This document shows positions 57,697 through 64,000 of a DNA stretch of 64,000 bases, in pieces. Every line of letters begins with the position of its first letter. Positions within the stretch are counted from its first letter, which is position 1. The notes below the pieces were generated by a model that worked only from the letters and a program-made list of their open reading frames with translations, had not been told where the DNA came from and ran no database searches. The position numbers and the translations under genes are program-made. Source of the DNA: Henckelia pumila (taxonomy: Eukaryota > Streptophyta > Magnoliopsida > Lamiales > Gesneriaceae); the NCBI RefSeq assembly GCF_033568475.1, contig NC_133123.1:176049685-176113684 (forward strand), written 5' to 3'.

Positions 57697-59037
57697 CAAC
57701 TTTTTTTCCAGCGAGCAGCGATTTTGAAAAATTCATAGCCGGAGATCTAGCCGTCAGATTGAGCTGAAATTTAGACAGATGCTTCAAAACATCTTGAAAT
57801 TAATTCTGAATGGTGAGATCAGATTTGGATTTCTCTAAAATTAAAAATGATTTTCTGACCATTGCTGCTTCGTAATTCTTCTTTTATCTCGCCTTTTCCT
57901 TCCATTCTTTCGCTCCATTCTTCTATCTTCCTATATCAAATCACATACAATGTTTAGGAACTATAAAATGAATTTAATCAATCAAAATACACCTAATCAT
58001 CACAAATTAACTCAATCAAATATAGGAAAATACCATCGCATCAAATTCCCCCTACTTAATCATTGCTTGCCTTCGAGCAACACAAAACCAAGAATAAGTT
58101 CGAACTCATAATCCATAACAAAAATAACCATGATCTTCACATTTTACCTCAGCAATTAACTCAATGCATGATCAAGAAAGGCGTTAAATGCTGACAACGG
58201 AACAAGTTCAATATCCAGACATTTCAACTAGAGATATAGCCCCGAACGTGTGTGTGTATATGGTCATTAGCCAGTGTCATGCACACTTCATAGATCCATT
58301 CAATGTAAAACCCCACAATAGCTCAAGTTGCACACCAACAAATCAAATTAAACCATTGAGAAATTTTATAGTCTTTTCACTTGTCCGAGTAATGGCACCC
58401 GGTTATCCTCAACTCCGTACATTCTCCGCCATATTTAGATCTTGGAATTTATAGGACTAGAATTTCAATCCCCATTCCAATGACTCCCCTCACCTTAATA
58501 ACTCCATTCTTTACTCTTTTTATTTTTATTTTTTTTTTCGATTAAGCTCAAAAGGGAGGTTGATAGGCTAGCGACTTTCTAAGACTATCACAAGGCTCAC
58601 ACGACCTTCACTATGTTATATACAATTCACAAGCCATGACTCATGCGTGCTAAAGAATATTCAACAACCATATCAAAGTCTAATTTGCATTGGAGATCAA
58701 AGTGTTCCAAAGTTAGCAAATCATCTATTTTCAAAAGCATGCATGTCATCAATTAAAATTCATCACGGGCTAGTGATTTTCAACTGTCAAATTCATCACA
58801 AACTATGAGCTCTAAATTATTTTTTTTTTTTCAAAAATAGGCTAAATTCTCTCAATTAATGGCTAAGTCTCTCCCCCATACTCAAAATCTTACATTGTCC
58901 CCAATGTAAGAAAAAATGCAAAACAAAAATAAATAAATACTAAAAATGAAAAGAAATACTCCCCTTGTGTTGCCTCCCAAACAGCGCTTGATTTTCAGTC
59001 TTCAGCTTGACCCTCAGAAGCACTCCTCAAAGAGCGG

Positions 59038-60006
59038 CTAACGCCCAAAGTAAGTGTCATATGACACCACAAATGGGTCTTTGTTCCATGTGCCCTCAAG
59101 CTTGGCTAGATGTATATAAGTTAAGCTCGTTAACTCAACAACACTCCATAGTAGCTGATAAACATGGGAAGAGAACATCTCTGTGGGATCTTGGAAGCCA
59201 ACATCTTTTGAAACTGGTACCGATGGAAAAGAAGGATTTTGGGGATGTGTGTATGATAATACTATTGATGAGCTCAAATCGATAGACTCTTGAATTCCGT
59301 CATCCTCAAACTCGAGTGGCAAAATAATTCCATCATATCTTATTTCTTCCATAACATCTTCCGACTGCGGTTTAATAAGAAGAAAAGACTCAAACTCCAC
59401 TAAATCTTCAGCATGATTTGATTCGCACTCCCAGTCCTTGTTCTCTGAGTCATCATCATCGAACCAAATCGGGTTGGTCACTGCTTGACTATCTTGCTCC
59501 ACTTCCTGTTCTCGGTGTTCATGGATGATTGATCTCTTGATATTCTCTATGTGCTCCACAAGGTGACATCTAGAATTTTTTAGATCTTCTATAGATTACT
59601 CAGTTGATGCCACAAGCTCCTCTAGCGGATGTATGACCAATTTGGAACAACTTCCCTCCTCCTTTTGAAGCTCGAATGGTTGGTCAGTAAAATCCGGGTG
59701 TGTAAGATCCCAATACCGGTAATAGTCAAATTCTGCCATATCATCCAACAGATGCATCAAACTATCATCATCTCGGGAAAATAATGAACTACCGGCTGCG
59801 AAATATCTTTCAATTACCCATCTTATTGTCACTGCATCCAAACCATCAAGAAAAAATGTAAGGGGAGAACAGTTAGAAAAATCATGAAATCGGAAGATGG
59901 TCGCTAAATCCTTGAATCTCTCCCATGCTGCGTAGAAAGGCTCTCCGTGTTGTTGGATAAAACTTGTGAATACTTTTCGATTTGACATCTCGAAGTATAA
60001 CACCAC
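59038..60006 (-). pseudogene. Gag fragment of the gag-only element, one in-frame stop
   Basis: One reading frame of 323 codons interrupted by a single TAA at 59596. The first part carries the retrotransposon gag core (FTSFIQQHGEPFYAAWERFK, LTFFLDGLD), and the second part is acidic (SIEDLKN, DDDDSENKDWE). It starts within the domain, so the N-terminal half of gag is absent or in another frame. It may act in packaging by supplying a partial gag, but this is not shown. No zinc knuckle, protease or polymerase follows. Confidence 0.75.
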
Positions 60007-60088
60007 AAAAATTCTTTCAAAAACAGAAAAAAACGGTGAAAGAAAAAAAATAATAATAAAAACAAAAACACAAATAAAATAAACGCCT

Positions 60089-60106
60089 TCCCCGGCAACG
60101 ACGCCA
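60089..60106 (-). promoter_or_regulatory. tRNA-Asp primer binding site of the gag-only element
   Basis: The minus strand reads TGGCGTCGTTGCCGGGGA, complementary to the 3' end of plant tRNA-Asp except for one base, 5 nt from the 5' LTR. Confidence 0.85.
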
Positions 60107-60604
60107 AAATTTGGTAATGCTTAGTCGTATCGCACCCGATCTCTCGCTCGATCGGTAAAGATTGACCGATCGAGCGAGCATACTTTTGACATCCTTCTGT
60201 TTTCACAATTCTTGGCACCGATCGATCGGTTAAACTTTGCGGATCGAGCGAGCAGCTTTTTTTCAGCGAGCAGCGATTTTGAAAAATTTATATCCGGAGA
60301 TCTAGCCGTCGGATTGAGCTAAAATTTGGAAAGATGCTTCAAAACATCTTGAAATTCATTCGGAATAGTAGAGATCGGATTTGGATTTCTTTTAAATTAA
60401 ATATGATTTTCTGACCATTGCTGCTTCGTAATTCTTCTCTTATCTCGCTCTTTCCTTCCATTCTTTAGCTCCATTCTTCTATCTTCCTATATCAAATCAC
60501 ATACAATGATTAGGAACTATAAAATGAATTTAATCAATAAAAATACACCTTATCATTGCAAATTAACTCAATCAAACATATGAAAATACCATCACATCAG
60601 TTGG

Positions 60605-62637
60605 GCTACACAGGGCTACGCTCGGGCTGCCATTTTTTGCAGCTCGGGCGCTGCCATATGCAGAATTCTGTTCTGTATTCTGCAGCTAGATTTTTCTCTG
60701 ATTAATCTCTTCCAACACTTTCTATAATCAGTCTAAAACATGAATAATCATTACCAACAAGTTGTAAACATGTTCATAAGTTAATATCACATTCATCTAG
60801 TGATCCGAATACAAGAAAAGCTAGATTAGAAACAAATATACAACAAGTAGAACATATATACAAAGTTCTTGTTTCTTTTCTAACATGTTTAACAACTCAT
60901 AAGGTACATCATCTGCTAAAACCCGAGTCACCACATGCTAAAACTCTATCCCAATCTATCCATGTCAAGTCTAACTAGCTCCTGCCCCAACCTGATGCAA
61001 TGCACACATACAAACAAAGAAACAACCGGATAACTCCGGTGAGAATAAATCTCAGTATGAAAGACATGCATATACATCAATCGAAGCATAATAAATCTAT
61101 GTGCTATATTAAGTCACATGTAAGAACATGTAGAATCATAGACGCACTTCTTATAGCATATCTATTCAGCTTTAGCACTCTCATTCAAAGCATATAAACA
61201 CATTCACATCTTGAATGACATATAATAACATGCGAGCATTTATAAACGCATATTCTAAACCATAAAAATATCTAGGTTAATTCATAAATGCAATGCATCT
61301 TTGAAGGAATAGGCTATCAAGCCTGATACGAATAATTCTTGGTTCTTGGGATCCCAGAGAAATAAAATCTTTAACTAACCACCGACACTCCCAATCGAGG
61401 TGGCGTAAAATATCTCAGGTCCCCTGAATTTGGTGCAACTATAGTGAGCCATCTAGCTCTGGAAGGGAATCTACAATTCATGCCACTCAACTATAGTTCT
61501 CCAAATGTCATTTCACAATCTAGGCCAATCTGCCCTCTATGCTTTTAAGGTAGGGGTTAAAGATGAATGCAACATAATCTTGATGTATTAAATCATACAC
61601 ATACTGATAAACATCTTGAAAACACCATTTACGATTCATGAAAGTCAATAATAACAAGTAAATCACATAAGAGCATTTAAACAAGTAAGTATGTGATTTT
61701 AGGAAAACTCGAAAACCACCGCGTTCTCGAGTTGTTCTACCTAGCAAGGATAATGTCGAATCATACCTGTATTCTGATTCACATATCTGAACTTGTGCAA
61801 GTCTTGATCAATCACAAGTTATCAAACTTTTTCTCTTCAAAATCTGCTCAATCTCATCAAGGTTGTTCAAACTTTACTTGATTCAAACTTTGATTCAATT
61901 TCAACCAACTCGAGCTCGCCGACTCGAACTCGATATCTTGTAATTCAAATCTGAAATACAGTGATATAAACCTCAATATCCACTCTCAATATCATTTCAA
62001 TCTTCTCAATGCGTATTCAACTTCAAATATTAATCAAGTGACCGAAAATCAAACCGGCAGTGTAAAGATTCGAATTCAATAATCTAAAAACTTAATCATC
62101 ATCTAAATATTGATATCTAACTCATATCATTCCTATTTCATTGCTGGAAATTTGAAATCAACAACATGTATTTCTAGAAATTCATCAAACGTCAACCGAC
62201 GACGTAACGGATCGAAACCGGTAATTTCAAAAGCATAAACACCATCTTAACAAACATCTAAACTCATTATCATCACCAATTCAGAAGCTATATTTCGAAT
62301 TATACAGCCCCAAAATTCAGTATTTTGAAAATTCTTTCAAAAAGCATAAAAATGTTCAAACGACGATCTTTTCTCGATCTGTCTTAGATATGCTATCGTG
62401 GTATATACTAGAACATGTTCATACAATTAAATCTTAATTCCAAAAATATCATAAAATTCAAACATGATATAACTTCATAAAACTTACATCAAAATGTAGC
62501 ACTTGGAGCTGTGATCGCAAATATACGATCAATCGAAAATTCTACCGGGCGGATGAATTTTTATCAAAATTGAAAAGCAAGAAATCGGCCAATGGGTTTC
62601 TTCATTCTGAATTTTCATCTTGAATCTGATAATGAAA
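60605..62637 (-). mobile_element. 5' LTR of element X, second part, truncated
   Basis: It resumes exactly where 57555 stopped (after the duplicated GTTGG) and follows the left copy until AATCTGATAATGAAA, then breaks off about 600 bp before the expected LTR end. Differences from the left copy are scattered substitutions and short indels. Confidence 0.85.
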
Positions 62638-62859
62638 CTCTTGAGACAGCAGCATAGAATAGATGAGTGATGGATAAGGCAACTTCAAAGTTGGTTGGGC
62701 GCAGTCTGCAAAGGCCATGACCGTGTCAAACACTAGTCGGCCATAGTTGAATGCAATACCAGTTCCAATAGCATACAAGACAGAAGCTTGATGCTTTGTA
62801 ACCACAGTATAATTCTCGGAAGGAGTCCAGGTCTTCTGTGAGACCTCGGTTCTAAACAA
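62602..62859 (-). pseudogene. Fragment of a plant transposon-type protein
   Basis: An 85-codon frame, of which about 62640-62836 is sequence not found elsewhere in the window. It encodes SENYTVVTKHQASVLYAIGT and LKLPYPSLIYSMLLSQ, resembling the helical domain of the putative plant transposon proteins found in some retroelements. Both flanks of the frame run into LTR sequence (X to the left, Y2 to the right), so it is a captured or stranded piece. The assignment is by general resemblance only. Confidence 0.4.
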
Positions 62860-64000
62860 CTAATCTCGGCTTAAACAACAATCAAGCATACAAGATCCAA
62901 GACCAAAGTAAGAAAGAAATTTTTTTTTTTTAAAAGGGGGGTGCGCTTGGGCGGGCAAAAACTGCCGCTCGAGCGCGCCCTAAACTCCAGCGCTGCTGGA
63001 TTACTCGAACTGGGGTGCGCTCGGGCTGCTAAAAACTGCAGCTCGGGCGCCCCCCTGTAGCAGAAACAGAACAGAGCAGAAAAAGCTTGGCATCTCAAAC
63101 TAAAAGTTATTCCATACATCAAACTCAAATTCATGCATTAAAAACATAACTTCTCCAGTTATTACATGAAATGCTAACGTTGATCAATTACGAACCAGTC
63201 TATAACATGCAACATAAGACTCGCATAATCGATACAACATAAACAACGAAGTTCGAGATCTAAACATGTTCTAATATAACTAGATAAACATATTGACACG
63301 ACTTCTAAACCGAGTCTCACTTCTACAACTTTCCCTCGGAGCTAACCATGCCTTTTCTGACTTGTTCCTGCCCCACCTGTTGCCAAGTACACATACAAAA
63401 CAAAGCAACAGCCGGATAACCGGTGAGAATGATAATCCCAGTAAAAACAACATATCAAGTAATACCACAATAAACATGCTTTCAAGACAACAACGAAATC
63501 AATAACGATGTAATGAAATGCATGTCTTTAAACCGGGATATCAAATCTGATAACGAAGGATTGCTGCTGTGATTTTGGGATCCCAAGGGTGAGATTACGT
63601 AACGACTCACCGACTCACCCAATCGAGGTGGTGCCACGTATCCCACTCCTCTAGACTTTGAGCAACTATAATGAGTATGCTAGCACTAGGTGAAATGACT
63701 ACGACCTAGGCCACTCAATCATAGTTCCCAAACGTCTAAACAAAAAGGGCGGTTCTGCCCGCTGAAAACAAGATTGGCTCAAGATGAATGCATAACAGAA
63801 ACATAAAACATAGCCATATAACAAAAGCTCAATCAAAACAACAAAACACAAGTTCCTCATGCTAGAACGAGTGTAGATGCAAGTATATGATTTTAAGGGA
63901 AACTCGAGAACCAACTGTCCCGAGTATGCTATCCCGCTATCGATGTCTGCTTTTACCTTTCGATGCAGTAGTTCCAACTCTGGATGAGCTACAACAAAAG
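62837..64000 (-). mobile_element. LTR related to element Y, partial (Y2)
   Basis: Starts TGTGAGACCTCGGTTCTAA, the same end as the Y1 LTR at 1331, and shares the ACACATACAAAACAA..CGGATAA block (63390 versus 1900) and the GATCCC..CTCACC block (63580 versus 2110). No primer binding site lies at 62836, so this is a 3' or solo LTR. It runs past the window end. Confidence 0.8.
62942..63056. repeat. Two GC-rich hairpins in the Y2 LTR
   Basis: GCGCTTGGGCGGGC..GCCGCTCGAGCGCG and GCGCTCGGGCTGC..GCAGCTCGGGCGC, each around an AAAAACT loop. They have the same layout as the Y1 and X hairpins, at a similar distance (about 105-220 nt) from the LTR end. Confidence 0.75.

Larger units (their letters stand above)
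57556..60599 (-). mobile_element. Complete 3044-bp gag-only LTR retrotransposon (Athila-like)
   Basis: LTRs 57556-58043 and 60112-60599 are both exactly 488 bp with TG...CA ends and are near-identical. GTTGG flanks both sides (57551-57555 and 60600-60604). The primer binding site at 60089-60106 matches the tRNA-Asp 3' end with one mismatch, as in Athila-like elements. A polypurine tract (AGTAGGGGGAATT) lies next to 58043. Only a gag-like frame is inside, so it depends on other elements for enzymes, as TR-GAG elements do. 58044-59030 is non-coding. Confidence 0.93.

Overview
The window is TE-rich nuclear DNA from a flowering plant, most likely a eudicot. It holds intron-containing genes with GT-AG introns, AT-rich spacers, Ty3/gypsy, Ty1/copia and Mutator-like elements, MITEs, and a decayed caulimovirid (plant pararetrovirus) fragment. 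I cannot name the species from the sequence.

Only two ordinary cellular genes are visible. At 6187-8394 (+) is an intronless pentatricopeptide-repeat gene that looks like GRP23. At 9711-12225 (-) is a five-exon short-chain dehydrogenase that looks like NADPH-dependent pterin aldehyde reductase. They converge tail to tail, and I recall their Arabidopsis counterparts (At1g10270 and At1g10310) as near neighbours, so this pair is probably a conserved syntenic island.

Region by region: 1-3333 is the 5' end of a minus-strand gypsy element (broken gag, primer binding site, 2-kb LTR). 3334-6130 is older LTR debris and a possible MITE. 6130-12225 holds the two genes. About 13136-21945 is a composite Mutator-like element with two convergent genes: a mudrA-type transposase with an open frame, and an eight-exon DUF1985/Ulp1-like gene whose frame is open but whose protease triad looks inactivated. 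Four arrays of a 16-bp palindrome occupy the two first introns and both sides of a 104-bp minisatellite between the genes. One array contains a 431-bp near-perfect palindrome. 21960-31127 holds an LTR, a 160-bp MITE with a 10-bp target duplication, a gypsy 3' end, pararetrovirus-like debris and a copia LTR.

29264-49441 is a nested stack. A copia-type LTR is split by LTR family W (5-bp target duplication found on both sides, 16 kb apart). W is split by gypsy element Z, and Z is split by gypsy chromovirus V, which is nearly complete and shows a tandem (LTR-sharing) remnant. 49442-62637 is copia debris carrying a large decayed gypsy element X. A complete 3044-bp gag-only retrotransposon, with equal 488-bp LTRs and a 5-bp target duplication, sits inside one of X's LTRs. 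62837-64000 begins another LTR related to the first.

Two patterns stand out beyond standard annotation: the palindromic arrays organising the Mutator-like element, and a recurring GC-rich hairpin (36 nt in its clearest copies) in the leader part of the LTRs of several retrotransposon families, just upstream of their primer binding sites.
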